A stretch of 64,000 nt of DNA from Nocardioides mangrovi (GTDB lineage Bacteria; Actinomycetota; Actinomycetes; Propionibacteriales; Nocardioidaceae): NCBI RefSeq assembly GCF_020073815.1, contig NZ_JAIQZJ010000011.1:124001-188000 (forward strand), given 5' to 3'. The notes under the pieces were generated by a model that ran no database searches, was not told the DNA's origin, and saw nothing but the letters and a program-made list of their open reading frames with translations. A program made the position numbers and the translations under genes. Below, in pieces: positions 27,548 to 39,045 of the stretch (its first letter is position 1; each line of letters opens with the position of its first letter).

Positions 27548-29578
27548 TCAGTCCTCCTGGATCTCGCCGGTGGCGGTGTTGACGCTGACGGCACCAGTCT
27601 TGCCGCTCGCGCGGGCGACCGCATCCTTGATGGAGGTCGCAGTGCGCGGGCCGATGCCGGGGACCAGGGCGATCTCGTCGACCTCGGCCTCGCGGAGCTT
27701 CTTGAGCGACCCGAAGTGCTTGAGCAGCGTCTTGCGCCGGACCTCGCCGAGACCCGGCACGTCGTCGAGGACGCTCTCGACCATCGACTTCGACCGGCGC
27801 GAGCGGTGGTGGGTGATCGCGAAGCGGTGGGCCTCGTCGCGGACGCGCTGCAGGAGGTAGAGGCCCTCGCTGGACCGGGCCAGGATGACCGGGTCCTCCT
27901 GGTCGGGCAGCCACACCTCCTCGAGGCGCTTCGCCAGCCCGCAGACGGGGATGTCGACGATGCCGAGCTCCTCCAGCGCCCGCTGCGCCGCGGCGACCTG
28001 CGGCGCGCCGCCGTCGACGACCACGAGGCCCGGCGCGTAGGCGAACTTCCGCGGCCGACCGGTCTCGGGGTCGACCAGCATCGGGCCGTTGTCGGTGATC
28101 TTCTCGGTGGAGCTGGCCTGCTCGTCGAGGAGCCGCTTGAAGCGCCGGGTGATGACCTCGTGCATGGCCTTCACGTCGTCCGAGCCGTCCTGGCCCTTGA
28201 TCACGAACCGGCGGTATTCGCTCTTGCGCGCCAGGCCGTCCTCGAAGACCACCATCGACGCGACGATCTCGGAGCCCTGAAGGTGGGAGATGTCGTAGCA
28301 CTCGATCCGCAGCGGCACCTCGTCGAGCGCGAGCGCCTCCTGGATCTCCTCCAGCGCTCGGTTGCGGGTCGTCAGGTCGCTGGCCCGCTTGGTCTTGTGC
28401 AGCACGAGGGCCTGGGCGGCGTTCTGCGCCACGGTGTCCTGGAGAGTCTTCTTGTCCCCGCGCTGCGGCACCCGGATCGCGACCTTCGACCCCTTCAGGT
28501 CGCCGAGCAGCTCCTCGTACGTCGTCGCATCGGCCGGCAGCGCCGGGACCAGGATCTCCCGCGGGATCTCGTCCGGGCCGGCGCCGGCGTAGAGCTGCAG
28601 GATGAAGTCGTCGACGAGCTTGGCGGTGTCGCCCTCGTCGACCCGATCGGCGACCCAGCCGCGCTGACCGCGGATCCGGCCGCCCCGGACGTAGAAGATC
28701 TGCACCGCGACCTCGAGGGGGTCCTCGGCGAGCGCGATCACGTCGGCGTCGGTGCCGTCGCCGAGCACGACCGCCTGCTTCTCGAGCGCCTTGTTGAGCG
28801 CGCCGAGGTCGTCGCGCAGCCGGGCCGCCTTCTCGAAGTCGAGTGCGTCGGAGGCGGCGTACATCTCCTTCTCGATGCGCCGGACGAACGCGGCGGTGTG
28901 ACCGGCCATGAAGTCGCAGAAGTCGTCGACGATCGCGCGGTGCTCCTCGGCGCTGACGTTGCCGACGCAGGGAGCCGAGCACTTGTCGATGTAGCCGAGC
29001 AGGCAGGGGCGGCCGATCTGTCCGGACCGCTTGAAGACGCCGTTGCTGCAGGACCGCATCGGAAAGACGCGCAGCAGCAGGTCGACCGTCTCGCGGATCG
29101 CCCAGGCGTGGCTGTAGGGGCCGAAGTAGCGGGTGCCCTTGCGCTTGGCGCCACGGCCGACCATGACCCGCGGGAACTCCTCGCCGACCGTGACGGCCAG
29201 CCACGGGTAGGACTTGTCGTCGCGGTACTTCACGTTGAAGCGCGGGTCGTACTCCTTGATCCAGGAGTACTCGAGCTGCAGCGCCTCGACCTCGGTCTTC
29301 ACCACGGTCCACTCGACGCTGGCCGCCGTCGTCACCATCGTGGCGGTGCGCGGGTGCAGGTTGCCGACGTCCTGGAAGTAGGACGAGAGCCGGGCGCGGA
29401 GGTTCTTGGCCTTCCCGACGTAGACGACCCGGCCCTTCGGGTCGCGGAACCGGTAGACCCCCGGCTGGGTGGGGATCGAGCCGGGCTCGGGACGGTAGGA
29501 CTGCGGGCCTCGGGTGGAGCGGCTGGGTCGGGCAGGAGGCACGGCGTCAACCCTACGGGCGCGGTCCGACACTCCCAC
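27548..29578 (-). CDS. uvrC: UvrC, excinuclease ABC subunit C
   Basis: UvrC makes both incisions in nucleotide excision repair. The 676-residue protein has the N-terminal GIY-YIG nuclease (QPGVYRFRDPKGRVVYVGKA, residues about 38-56), a UVR motif region with CLLGYIDKCSAPC, the RNase-H-like C-terminal nuclease with IECYDISHLQG and VVDGG, and a terminal helix-hairpin-helix pair (LKHFGSLKKLREA, VPGIGPRTA). GTG at 29578 gives the longest form; GTG at 29572 or 29542 would remove the variable lead. No SOS box is visible upstream, unlike uvrA. Confidence 0.95.
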   Translation of the reverse strand: MGVSDRARRVDAVPPARPSRSTRGPQSYRPEPGSIPTQPGVYRFRDPKGRVVYVGKAKNLRARLSSYFQDVGNLHPRTATMVTTAASVEWTVVKTEVEALQLEYSWIKEYDPRFNVKYRDDKSYPWLAVTVGEEFPRVMVGRGAKRKGTRYFGPYSHAWAIRETVDLLLRVFPMRSCSNGVFKRSGQIGRPCLLGYIDKCSAPCVGNVSAEEHRAIVDDFCDFMAGHTAAFVRRIEKEMYAASDALDFEKAARLRDDLGALNKALEKQAVVLGDGTDADVIALAEDPLEVAVQIFYVRGGRIRGQRGWVADRVDEGDTAKLVDDFILQLYAGAGPDEIPREILVPALPADATTYEELLGDLKGSKVAIRVPQRGDKKTLQDTVAQNAAQALVLHKTKRASDLTTRNRALEEIQEALALDEVPLRIECYDISHLQGSEIVASMVVFEDGLARKSEYRRFVIKGQDGSDDVKAMHEVITRRFKRLLDEQASSTEKITDNGPMLVDPETGRPRKFAYAPGLVVVDGGAPQVAAAQRALEELGIVDIPVCGLAKRLEEVWLPDQEDPVILARSSEGLYLLQRVRDEAHRFAITHHRSRRSKSMVESVLDDVPGLGEVRRKTLLKHFGSLKKLREAEVDEIALVPGIGPRTATSIKDAVARASGKTGAVSVNTATGEIQED

Positions 29579-29610
29579 GCCGCAACGCTTTGTCTATTTG
29601 TCGCGTGACT

Positions 29611-29616
29611 TACTCT
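29611..29616 (+). promoter_or_regulatory. -10 box TACTCT for the TTC38-like gene, probably leaderless
   Basis: TACTCT fits TANNNT and ends 6 bp before the ATG at 29623. A TTGTCT at 29590-29595 could be the -35 with a short 15-bp spacer. No ribosome site lies before the ATG, consistent with a leaderless message. Confidence 0.4.
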
Positions 29617-29622
29617 ACTTGC

Positions 29623-30939
29623 ATGCGCTGTCGTGACCGCTCCGGCTACGCCCTCACCTGCTCCGCCGAGGCCGCCGTGGCCTACCGCCGCGGGACCGAC
29701 GACCTGCTCCGGCTCCGGCGCGGCGCCGAGCGCTCCATCGCGGCCTCGATCACCCTCGACCCGACCTTCGCGCTCGGGCACGCCACGCTCGCCCTGCTCG
29801 GCCACGAGATGTGCGTCGCGGTCGACGTCGCCGCCCGCCTCGAGGACGCGCTGACCCTCGTCGGTCGGGCCACCGAGCGCGAGCGCAGCCACGTCCACGC
29901 CGTCGCCGCCCACCTGCGGGGCGACGGCCGGCCGATCATCCGGCACCTCGCCACCTACCCCGGCGACGCCGTCCTGCTCTCCACCGCCGTGCCGACCATC
30001 GCCTTCGCCGGCGTCACCGAGGTCCCCGCGCAGGCGTGGGAGATCGTCGAGCGCGCGGCTCCGGCGTACGGCGACGACTGGTGGTACGCCGGACTGCTCG
30101 CCTTCGTCCGCCAGGAGCAGGGCCGCTTCGACGAGGCGATGGACCTGTCGTGCCGCTCCCTGCTCGTCGAGCCCGGTGCCGGCCACTCCGCGCACGCTCG
30201 TGCGCACGCCCACTACGAGACCGGCGACCACGAGGCCGGGCTGGCGTGGATGGACGACTGGGTGCTCGGCGACGGCGCGACCACGGACAGCCTCAGCCAC
30301 TTCTCCTGGCACGCCGCCCTGCACGAGCTCTCCCTCGGCGACCTCGACGCCGTACGCCGCCGCTACGACGCGCAGCTGCGTCCCGAGGCGGCGACCGGCT
30401 GCCGGGCGCTGGTCGACACCGGCTCGCTGCTCTTCCGCTGGGCGCTCACGCCCGGGGCGCACGACGTCCCGGCGATGGCGGACGTGGCAGCCGTGACGTC
30501 GGAGGCGACGCTCCACCGGCCGGCGACGCCCTTCCTGGCGTTGCACGCCGCCGTCCTGCACCTGTCGCTGGGCGACCGGGCCGAGCTCGCCGACCTGGCG
30601 ACCTGGGCGTCCGTCCACGAGCACCGCACGCACCGCGAGGTCGTCGCTCCCCTGGCCCGGGCGTTCGGCGCCGCGGCCGGCGGCCGCTCGTCCGCTGCCG
30701 CCGACCAGCTCGCCCGCCTGCAGTCACGGCTCTGGCGCCTCGGCGGCTCCGACGCCCAGCGCGAGGTGGTCGAGGAGGCGCGGATCGCGGCCCTGCTGCG
30801 CGCCGGGCGCTGGGACGAGGCACGCGTGATGCTCGACGCCCGGCTCGACCGGCGGCACTCCCCGCGCGACTCCCGGTGGCGGCTGTCCACCGGCGACCCG
30901 GCCGCCCCCGACGGCGACCTCGACCGCGCCGGGCGCTGA
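29623..30939 (+). CDS. TTC38-like tetratricopeptide repeat protein
   Basis: The 438-residue protein is soluble and helical. The order of features resembles the TTC38 family of TPR-like proteins: SAEAAVAYRRGTDDLLRLR, RSIAASITLDPTFALGHATLALL, RERSHVHAVAAHLRGD, a PGDAVLLSTAVPTIAFAG segment, GDDWWYAGLLAFVRQEQGRFDEAMDL, HARAHAHYETGDHEAGLAWMDDWV, and SHFSWHAALHELSLGDLDAVRRRYDAQL. The biochemical role of the family is not known. Upstream in-frame TTG (29590) and GTG (29605) are possible starts; the ATG is favoured by the -10 position. It is divergent from uvrC. Confidence 0.7.
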   Translation: MRCRDRSGYALTCSAEAAVAYRRGTDDLLRLRRGAERSIAASITLDPTFALGHATLALLGHEMCVAVDVAARLEDALTLVGRATERERSHVHAVAAHLRGDGRPIIRHLATYPGDAVLLSTAVPTIAFAGVTEVPAQAWEIVERAAPAYGDDWWYAGLLAFVRQEQGRFDEAMDLSCRSLLVEPGAGHSAHARAHAHYETGDHEAGLAWMDDWVLGDGATTDSLSHFSWHAALHELSLGDLDAVRRRYDAQLRPEAATGCRALVDTGSLLFRWALTPGAHDVPAMADVAAVTSEATLHRPATPFLALHAAVLHLSLGDRAELADLATWASVHEHRTHREVVAPLARAFGAAAGGRSSAAADQLARLQSRLWRLGGSDAQREVVEEARIAALLRAGRWDEARVMLDARLDRRHSPRDSRWRLSTGDPAAPDGDLDRAGR

Positions 30940-30964
30940 TGGCGCAGGCGCGCGCCTCGGCGTA

Positions 30965-31025
30965 GGGGATTGGTCACCAACCCCGTCCCGGGAGGCATCT
31001 GGGAGCAGGTTGGTGACCAATCCCC
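30965..31025. repeat. REPIN-like inverted repeat element, copy 1
   Basis: Arms GGGGATTGGTCACCAACC (30965-30982) and its exact reverse complement (31008-31025) flank a 25-bp spacer. Each arm is itself a near palindrome centred on TTGGTCACCAA. It sits just after the TTC38-like gene. Three further pairs and a solo arm occur in the window. Confidence 0.85.
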
Positions 31026-31113
31026 CCGGACGGAGGTCGCGCCTCATCCGCACCACCCGTCACAGCGGACAGGCACTCCTGTCGCTTGACGGCCGTTGCA
31101 ACCCCCGACCAGC

Positions 31114-31145
31114 GCAGGGGTCCCCGGTCGACCGGGGATCCCTGC
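31114..31145 (-). terminator. Long palindrome after the tandem Rieske genes
   Basis: The 32-bp stretch is self-complementary except for one G:T position. Its core CCCCGGTCGACCGGGG is a perfect 16-bp palindrome. It lies 26 bp after the Rieske stop and between convergent genes, so it can act as a terminator in either direction. Confidence 0.55.
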
Positions 31146-31171
31146 ACGACGCCGCCGGGTCCCCGGGCCAA

Positions 31172-31660
31172 TCAGCTCTCGACGACGGAGCCGCTGTCGA
31201 CGCTGACGTCGACGGCGGAGAGGGCGGACGTCGCGGGCCCGGTCACGACCGAGCCGTCCTCGATCGAGAACTGGCTGCCGTGGCAGCCGCAGTTGATCGT
31301 GCCGTCGCTGACCGACGACACGACGCAGCCCTGGTGGGTGCAGACCGCGGTGAAGCACTTGAAGTCGCCCTTGCTGGGCTGGGTGACGACGAGTTTCTCG
31401 GCCGTCAGGATGGTGCCGCCGCCCACAGGAACGTCGGCCGTCGCGACCAGGCCGTCGGCGGCCTGGGAGGACGTCGACTCATGCGGCGTCGCCTCCTTCG
31501 TCGGACTCTCGGAGGCGCTGGCGGTGGCGGACTCGGTCGGCGACTCCGTCGCCCCGCTGGGGTCGGTCGCCTCGCCGCTCCCGTCGCTCCCGCAGGCGGC
31601 GAGCAGCGGGAGTCCGAGACCCACGGCGGCCGCGCCGCCGAGCACGCTGCGCCGGTGCAT
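31172..31660 (-). CDS. Rieske [2Fe-2S] lipoprotein, second of a tandem pair
   Basis: The 162-residue protein begins MHRRSVLGGAAAVGLGLPLL and then AACGSD: a twin-arginine-type signal with lipobox LAAC, so it is probably exported folded with its cluster and lipid-anchored. A Ser/Thr/Glu/Pro linker follows (residues about 30-68). The Rieske ligands are in CTHQGC and CGCHGS. The domain resembles the C-terminal head of cytochrome bc-type Rieske proteins. It is coupled to its upstream paralogue by a TGATG overlap. The electron partner is unknown; an extracytoplasmic redox role is inferred. Confidence 0.88.
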   Translation of the reverse strand: MHRRSVLGGAAAVGLGLPLLAACGSDGSGEATDPSGATESPTESATASASESPTKEATPHESTSSQAADGLVATADVPVGGGTILTAEKLVVTQPSKGDFKCFTAVCTHQGCVVSSVSDGTINCGCHGSQFSIEDGSVVTGPATSALSAVDVSVDSGSVVES

Positions 31661-32073
31661 CAGCTCGTGACGACGGAGCTCCCGTCGACGCTGACGTCGA
31701 CGGCCGCGAGCGCGGAGGTCGCGGGTCCGTTGACCACGGAGCCGTCGTCGATCGAGAACTTGCTGCCGTGGCAGGTGCAGTTGATGGTGCCGTCGGACAC
31801 GGTGGAGACCAGGCAGCTCTGGTGGGTGCAGACGGCCGAGAACCCCTTGAAGTCGCCCTCGGTCGGCTGGGTCACCACGATCTTCTGGTCGGCGTAGATC
31901 GTGCCGCCGCCGACGGGGATGTCCGAGGACGGACCGAGCGTCTCCCCCGCGGTGGTGTCGGGCTCCGTGGCGGTCGAGCCGTCGCTGCTGCCGCACGCGG
32001 CGAGCAGGGGGACTCCGACGCCCAGGGCGGCGGCTCCGGTGAGGGTGGTGCGGCGGGTCATGCCGTCGGTCAC
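31660..32073 (-). CDS. Rieske [2Fe-2S] lipoprotein, first of a tandem pair
   Basis: The 137-residue paralogue has a TAT-type start MTRRTTLTGAAALGVGVPLL with lipobox LAACGS, a shorter linker than its partner, and Rieske ligands in CTHQSC and CTCHGS. Here Ser replaces the Gly normally next to the first loop's second Cys, and the two Cys of the disulfide-type loop are retained. GTG at 32073 is chosen because GAGAGGA lies 7 bp upstream; ATG a few codons later would still keep the RR motif. A tandem duplication explains the shared DVPVGGGTI-like and SALxAVDVSVD segments in both. Confidence 0.85.
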   Translation of the reverse strand: MTDGMTRRTTLTGAAALGVGVPLLAACGSSDGSTATEPDTTAGETLGPSSDIPVGGGTIYADQKIVVTQPTEGDFKGFSAVCTHQSCLVSTVSDGTINCTCHGSKFSIDDGSVVNGPATSALAAVDVSVDGSSVVTS

Positions 32074-32141
32074 GGTCTGGTCCTCTCGGCGGGATGGTTG
32101 AAACTTCACCCTAGACGGAGGCCCGGGCTGAAGCCTGTGCT

Positions 32142-32177
32142 CAGGCCATGAGAGTTCGATGAGAACTCGGTGGCCTG
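32142..32177 (-). terminator. Hairpin after uvrA
   Basis: CAGGCCA (32142-32148) pairs with TGGCCTG (32171-32177), and inside it GAGTTC (32152-32157) pairs with GAACTC (32163-32168) around a 5-nt loop. It lies about 20 bp past the uvrA stop and before the Rieske pair on the same strand. Confidence 0.6.
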
Positions 32178-32196
32178 CCTGTCCCCGTCGACGGTG

Positions 32197-35262
<3,066 letters not shown>

Positions 35263-35278
35263 TGAATGTCCCCTCGCT

Positions 35279-35294
35279 TCGAACAGGTGTTCGC
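35279..35294 (-). promoter_or_regulatory. LexA (SOS) box upstream of uvrA
   Basis: The sequence TCGAAC-AGGT-GTTCGC matches the actinobacterial LexA operator TCGAAC-N4-GTTCGA with one mismatch at the last base. It is centred about 25 bp upstream of the uvrA GTG, so LexA binding would block initiation. This predicts DNA-damage induction of uvrA. Confidence 0.85.
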
Positions 35295-35417
35295 CATCGT
35301 AACCGGCGCAGACAACGCACAACCAGTCGGGACGCGCCGGTGTTCCCCACACTCTCACGGGCCACCGACAGTCGGGTGACGCGCGGGTTTCGGGCCGGGC
35401 TCGGGCAGGATGGCCCC

Positions 35418-36119
35418 ATGGTCGACACCCCCCTTCCCGTGGTCGCGGCGGGGCTGCTGCCGGACGCGACCCGCCGCCTGGTCCGCACCGCCGACGGCCT
35501 GCCCGACGACGACTACGCCGCACCGAGCGTCTGCACCGGGTGGAGCCGCGCCCATGTGCTCGCCCACCTCGCGCTCAACGCCGAGGGCCTCGCCGGCGCG
35601 CTCACCGGGATCGTCGACGGCGAGCGGCGGCCGATGTACGCCTCCGAGGAGCGCCGCGACGGCGACATCGACGAGCTCGCCGCCGCGTCGCCGTCCGCGC
35701 TCCGGACCCGTCTGCTGGCCGCCTGCACGGACCTCGCGGAGGCGTGGGCCGCGCTGCCGGCCGACCAGCAGGCGACCACCATCGACCGGATCCCCGGCGG
35801 CCGGATCTTCGCCGCCGGCGCCGTCCCGCTGATGCGGGTGCGGGAGGTCGAGATCCACCACGCCGACCTCGACGCCGGCTACTCCCGGGCCGACTGGCCG
35901 GCGGACTTCGCCGCCCTGCTCCTCGACGCACTCGCCCAGCAGGACGACGGCACACCCTTCACCGCACGCGCGACCGACCTGGAGCGCTCGTGGACCTGGG
36001 GCTCGGGCGGACCCACCGTCAGCGGCACTGCCGCCGACCTCGGCTGGTGGCTCACCGGGCGCGGCGCGGGCGACGGACTGACCAGCGACAGCGGCGCCCT
36101 GCCGCGGATCGGAGACTGA
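35418..36119 (+). CDS. Mycothiol-dependent maleylpyruvate isomerase family protein
   Basis: The 233-residue protein has the DinB-like four-helix domain of the MDMPI family. The metal-site residues are visible as His in WSRAHVLAHLALNAEGL and in REVEIHHADLDAGY, with the W-S-x-x-x-L-x-H pattern at the N-terminal helix. Family members use mycothiol as thiol cofactor, which fits an actinobacterium. The actual substrate is not deducible. Start ATG at 35418 follows an AGGA. The neighbouring gene for a metallo-hydrolase begins 1 bp after its stop, suggesting joint action on a thiol adduct. Confidence 0.85.
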   Translation: MVDTPLPVVAAGLLPDATRRLVRTADGLPDDDYAAPSVCTGWSRAHVLAHLALNAEGLAGALTGIVDGERRPMYASEERRDGDIDELAAASPSALRTRLLAACTDLAEAWAALPADQQATTIDRIPGGRIFAAGAVPLMRVREVEIHHADLDAGYSRADWPADFAALLLDALAQQDDGTPFTARATDLERSWTWGSGGPTVSGTAADLGWWLTGRGAGDGLTSDSGALPRIGD

Positions 36120-36120
36120 C

Positions 36121-36792
36121 GTGACCTACACCGGACAGGTGAAGCCGGGTGCCGGCCCCGACGTACGCGAGCTCACGGCGCTCACCATCACCAAGGTGGC
36201 CGTGGACCCGAAGATGTCGAACAACTGCTATCTCCTGCGCTGCCACGCGACCGGCGAGCAGCTGCTCGTCGACGCGGCCGCCGAGCCCGACACCCTGCTC
36301 CCCCTCATCGGCGACGCGGGTCTGACGTCCGTCGTGACCACCCACCAGCACTGGGACCACCACCGCGCCCTCGCCGACGTCGTCGCCGCGACCGGTGCCG
36401 AGGTGCTCGTCGGGACGCCCGACGCGGCAGCGGTCACCGAGCAGACCGGCGTCCCCGTCACCCGCTCGCTCGAGCACGGCGACACGGTCACCGTCGGCGA
36501 CTGCACGCTGTCCGTCATCGCGCTCGCCGGGCACACGCCCGGATCGGTGGCGCTGGTGTACGACGACCCGTCCGGCCACCCGCACCTCTTCACCGGCGAC
36601 TCGCTCTTCCCCGGGGGCGTGGGCAACACCTTCGGCGACGCCGACGCCTTCGCCCAGCTCCTCGACGAGGTCTCGACCAAGATCTTCGGCACGCTCCCCG
36701 ACGACACCTGGTTCTACCCCGGCCACGGCGACGACTCGACGCTCGGAGCCGAGCGGGCGTCGCTGCCGGAGTGGCGCGAGCGGGGCTGGTGA
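36121..36792 (+). CDS. Glyoxalase-II-like metallo-beta-lactamase fold hydrolase
   Basis: The 223-residue protein has the MBL zinc motif TTHQHWDHH (T-H-x-H-x-D-H), then GHTPGS, the GDSLFPGGVGNTF loop with the bridging Asp, and the final FYPGHGDD His. These are the ligands of a two-metal thioesterase or sulfur dioxygenase-like enzyme of the YcbL/GloB group. Coupled to the mycothiol-dependent isomerase gene, it may hydrolyse mycothiol conjugates; this is inference. The stop is directly followed by a REPIN-like element. Confidence 0.88.
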   Translation: MTYTGQVKPGAGPDVRELTALTITKVAVDPKMSNNCYLLRCHATGEQLLVDAAAEPDTLLPLIGDAGLTSVVTTHQHWDHHRALADVVAATGAEVLVGTPDAAAVTEQTGVPVTRSLEHGDTVTVGDCTLSVIALAGHTPGSVALVYDDPSGHPHLFTGDSLFPGGVGNTFGDADAFAQLLDEVSTKIFGTLPDDTWFYPGHGDDSTLGAERASLPEWRERGW

Positions 36793-36846
36793 GGATTGGT
36801 CACCAACCTGCCGCCGGGATCGCTCCCAGGGCAGGTTGGTGACCAA
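36793..36846. repeat. REPIN-like inverted repeat element, copy 2
   Basis: The left arm GGATTGGTCACCAACC (36793-36808) starts on the base after the hydrolase stop. The right arm lies at 36834-36846 and diverges after GGTTGGTGACCAA. The spacer is 25 bp; its ends TGC and GCA extend the stem. It separates two convergent genes, so it may serve as terminator here. Confidence 0.8.
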
Positions 36847-36869
36847 ACGTCATGGTCAGCAGGCGCCGC

Positions 36870-37571
36870 TCAGGACGCCATCGGCCAGGGGCCGCGGTCG
36901 CCCGGCCGCGGCCGGGGCGGGTCCTCGCGGGGCGGCAGCGGCGGGTGGCCGGAGGAGCTGACCTCCTCCGGGTCCCACTCGCGGGACGGGGCGCTCAGGT
37001 GCGCCGGGCCGGCGATCGGGGGCAGCTTCCCGAAGCCGCTGAGGTCGAGCTGCGGCGTCCCGTCCTCGAGGCCGACCGACCAGTCGGTCAGGTCGTGGAT
37101 CGAGAGGTCGACCGACGGCGCGGCGTCCGGGTCGAGCAGCTCGTCGACCGGCATCCCGGCCGTGGTGTCCTGCGCCAGGGCGGCGAGGATCCCCATCGCC
37201 GTCCAGTCCGGGACCGTCCCGTTCTGCAGGTGGCGCTGCATCGAGCGCTCCGCGACCTCGGCGTCGATCGCCAGGACGAGGCGCTCGGCGCCGTAGCGCT
37301 CGGACCAGGTCCACAGCATCGGCATCGGCAGGCCGCGCTCGGCGGCCCGCGAGAGGGTGCGCTCCGCGTCGGCGGCCGAGACCGTCTCACGCAGCACGCG
37401 GGCGAGGTCCGGGCGCGTGGCGCGCTCCGGGTGGGCGTTGACCCGCTCGCGCGTCGCCTGGGCGGCACGCGGCGAGGGGACGTCAGGGGTCCGTCGGACC
37501 GGCTTCGCCGGCATCGCGGTGATCAACCACACCAGGGCGGCGACGGAGACCAAGCACAGGCCGAGAATCAT
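36870..37571 (-). CDS. Membrane-anchored protein of unknown function
   Basis: The 233-residue protein begins with one hydrophobic helix, MILGLCLVSVAALVWLITAM, giving an N-terminal anchor. A soluble part follows: a helical segment (residues about 35-120, with RVLRETVSAADAERTLSRAAERG and MQRHLQNGTVPDWTAMGILAAL) and a C-terminal Pro/Arg-rich disordered tail. I do not recognise a family. ATG at 37571 has GGAGAG 5 bp upstream; a GTG four codons earlier is also possible. It converges on the metallo-hydrolase. Confidence 0.7.
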   Translation of the reverse strand: MILGLCLVSVAALVWLITAMPAKPVRRTPDVPSPRAAQATRERVNAHPERATRPDLARVLRETVSAADAERTLSRAAERGLPMPMLWTWSERYGAERLVLAIDAEVAERSMQRHLQNGTVPDWTAMGILAALAQDTTAGMPVDELLDPDAAPSVDLSIHDLTDWSVGLEDGTPQLDLSGFGKLPPIAGPAHLSAPSREWDPEEVSSSGHPPLPPREDPPRPRPGDRGPWPMAS

Positions 37572-37783
37572 GGCTCTCTCCACTCTGCGCCCGGGACCTG
37601 TCCGCGCCCGGCCCCACCCCGACCTCGCGCGTCCGGAGGGGTAGACCGTCGTCCCGAGCGCGGTTTCTTCCCCACAGGTTGAGCAACAAGGTTCCCCGGT
37701 GACAAGCGCTCACACCAATCGCTCGTTCGTGGTCTGGACCACGGTCTCGACGGCACTCAGGTCCGCACCCGGACGGCCGACCC

Positions 37784-38884
37784 TCAGTGGTAGGTGACCC
37801 TCACCTTGTCGGTCACCGCCACCGACTGGCAGCCGAGCCGGATGCCGTCGGCGAGGTCGTCGTCGTCGAGCACGTCGTTGTGGAGCATCTTCACGTCGCC
37901 CTCGAGCAGGCGTACGGCGCACGCGGAGCACTCCCCCTCGCGGCAGGAGTACGGCGCCTTCACGCCCTTCGACTCGAGGTGGTCGAGCATCTTCGTGCCG
38001 GGCGCCCAGTCGTCGAAGGTGTACTCCTCGCCGTCCAGCTCCACCTCGAGCCGCACCGGGCCCTGCGGCCCGCCCTCGGCCGCGGGGGCCTCGGTCACGT
38101 CGTCGGCGTCGCGCTCGGCGTCCTCGATCTCGTGCTCGGCGACCTCGCGGTCGTGGAGGTCGCCGAAGGGGTTGCCGCCGAGGGAGACGAACTTCTCCTG
38201 GTGCCGGCGCTCGCGGGGGAACTCGAGGTCCTTGAGCGCGGCGATCGTCATCTTCATGAATGGCGCCGGGCCGCAGACGAACGCGTCGTACGACGTGAAC
38301 GACGCCGCGAACGCGCGCATCTGCTCCTGGCTGGGCAGGCCCTGCACGGACTCGAGCCAGTGCACGACCTGGAGCCGGTCGGGGTTGGCCGCGGCGAGCT
38401 CGGTGAGCTCCTTCGCGAAGATCACCGACCGCTCGTCGCGGTTGGCGTAGAAGAGCACGATCCGGCCGGTGCCCTGCTGCAGCGCCGTGCGGGTGATCGA
38501 GATGACCGGCGTGATGCCGCTGCCGCCGGCGAAGAGCAGCAGGTCGGCGCTCAGCGAGGCGGGCGTGAAGATCCCGCTCGGCGGCAGCACCCGGATGCTG
38601 TCGCCCTCGCGGAGGTGGTCGCAGACCCAGTTGGACGCGTAGCCCTCGGCGGTCCGCTTGACGGTGACCGTCAGCGGCCCGCCGCCGATCGGGCTGCTGG
38701 ACAGCGAGTAGCAGCGCGCCGCGACGCCGGTCTGGTCGGACGGCACCGCCAGGGTCAGGAACTGTCCCGGCTTGTAGGCGAACTGCTCCTCGGCACCGGC
38801 GGGGACCTCGAAGGAGATGGAGTGGGCGTCCGCGGTCTCCTCGACCACGTCCACGACCTTCAGCTCGAAGGACTCATCCGTCAT
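37784..38884 (-). CDS. kshB: KshB, reductase of 3-ketosteroid 9-alpha-hydroxylase
   Basis: KshB passes electrons from NADH to the Rieske oxygenase KshA, opening ring B of steroids. The 366-residue protein has an FAD domain (RCYSLSSSP), an NAD domain (LLLFAGGSGITPVISITRTAL, and VCGPAPFM) and a C-terminal plant-type [2Fe-2S] domain with C314, C319, C322 and C352. The order FAD-NAD-ferredoxin and an acidic linker before the ferredoxin fit KshB and other HmpA-like reductases. kshA in the same cluster makes KshB the best call. An AAGGAG lies 11 bp before the ATG. Confidence 0.88.
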   Translation of the reverse strand: MTDESFELKVVDVVEETADAHSISFEVPAGAEEQFAYKPGQFLTLAVPSDQTGVAARCYSLSSSPIGGGPLTVTVKRTAEGYASNWVCDHLREGDSIRVLPPSGIFTPASLSADLLLFAGGSGITPVISITRTALQQGTGRIVLFYANRDERSVIFAKELTELAAANPDRLQVVHWLESVQGLPSQEQMRAFAASFTSYDAFVCGPAPFMKMTIAALKDLEFPRERRHQEKFVSLGGNPFGDLHDREVAEHEIEDAERDADDVTEAPAAEGGPQGPVRLEVELDGEEYTFDDWAPGTKMLDHLESKGVKAPYSCREGECSACAVRLLEGDVKMLHNDVLDDDDLADGIRLGCQSVAVTDKVRVTYH

Positions 38885-39045
38885 GTAGTGCCCAGCTCCT
38901 TACGCTCGTCGGACAGGCGCGGCCCAGGCACGCACATCGCTTCCTCGGCATCGCTCGAAAGACGCCCGGTATGCCATCGCGACGCCGCGTTGCGCTGCAC
39001 GCACCTGAACCACGCCTGCCTCGACGATCGCGCGTCGCTGGTCAC

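Noticed and set aside
25686..29312. A 1208-codon minus-strand frame that ends in yvcK and reads through rapZ and uvrC out of frame
   Set aside because: Only its last 328 codons are real (yvcK). The upstream part is an alternative frame of rapZ and uvrC, not a fusion.
36870..37571. Whether this membrane protein belongs to the steroid cluster
   Set aside because: It ends before kshB, is separated by about 200 bp and has no steroid-related motif.
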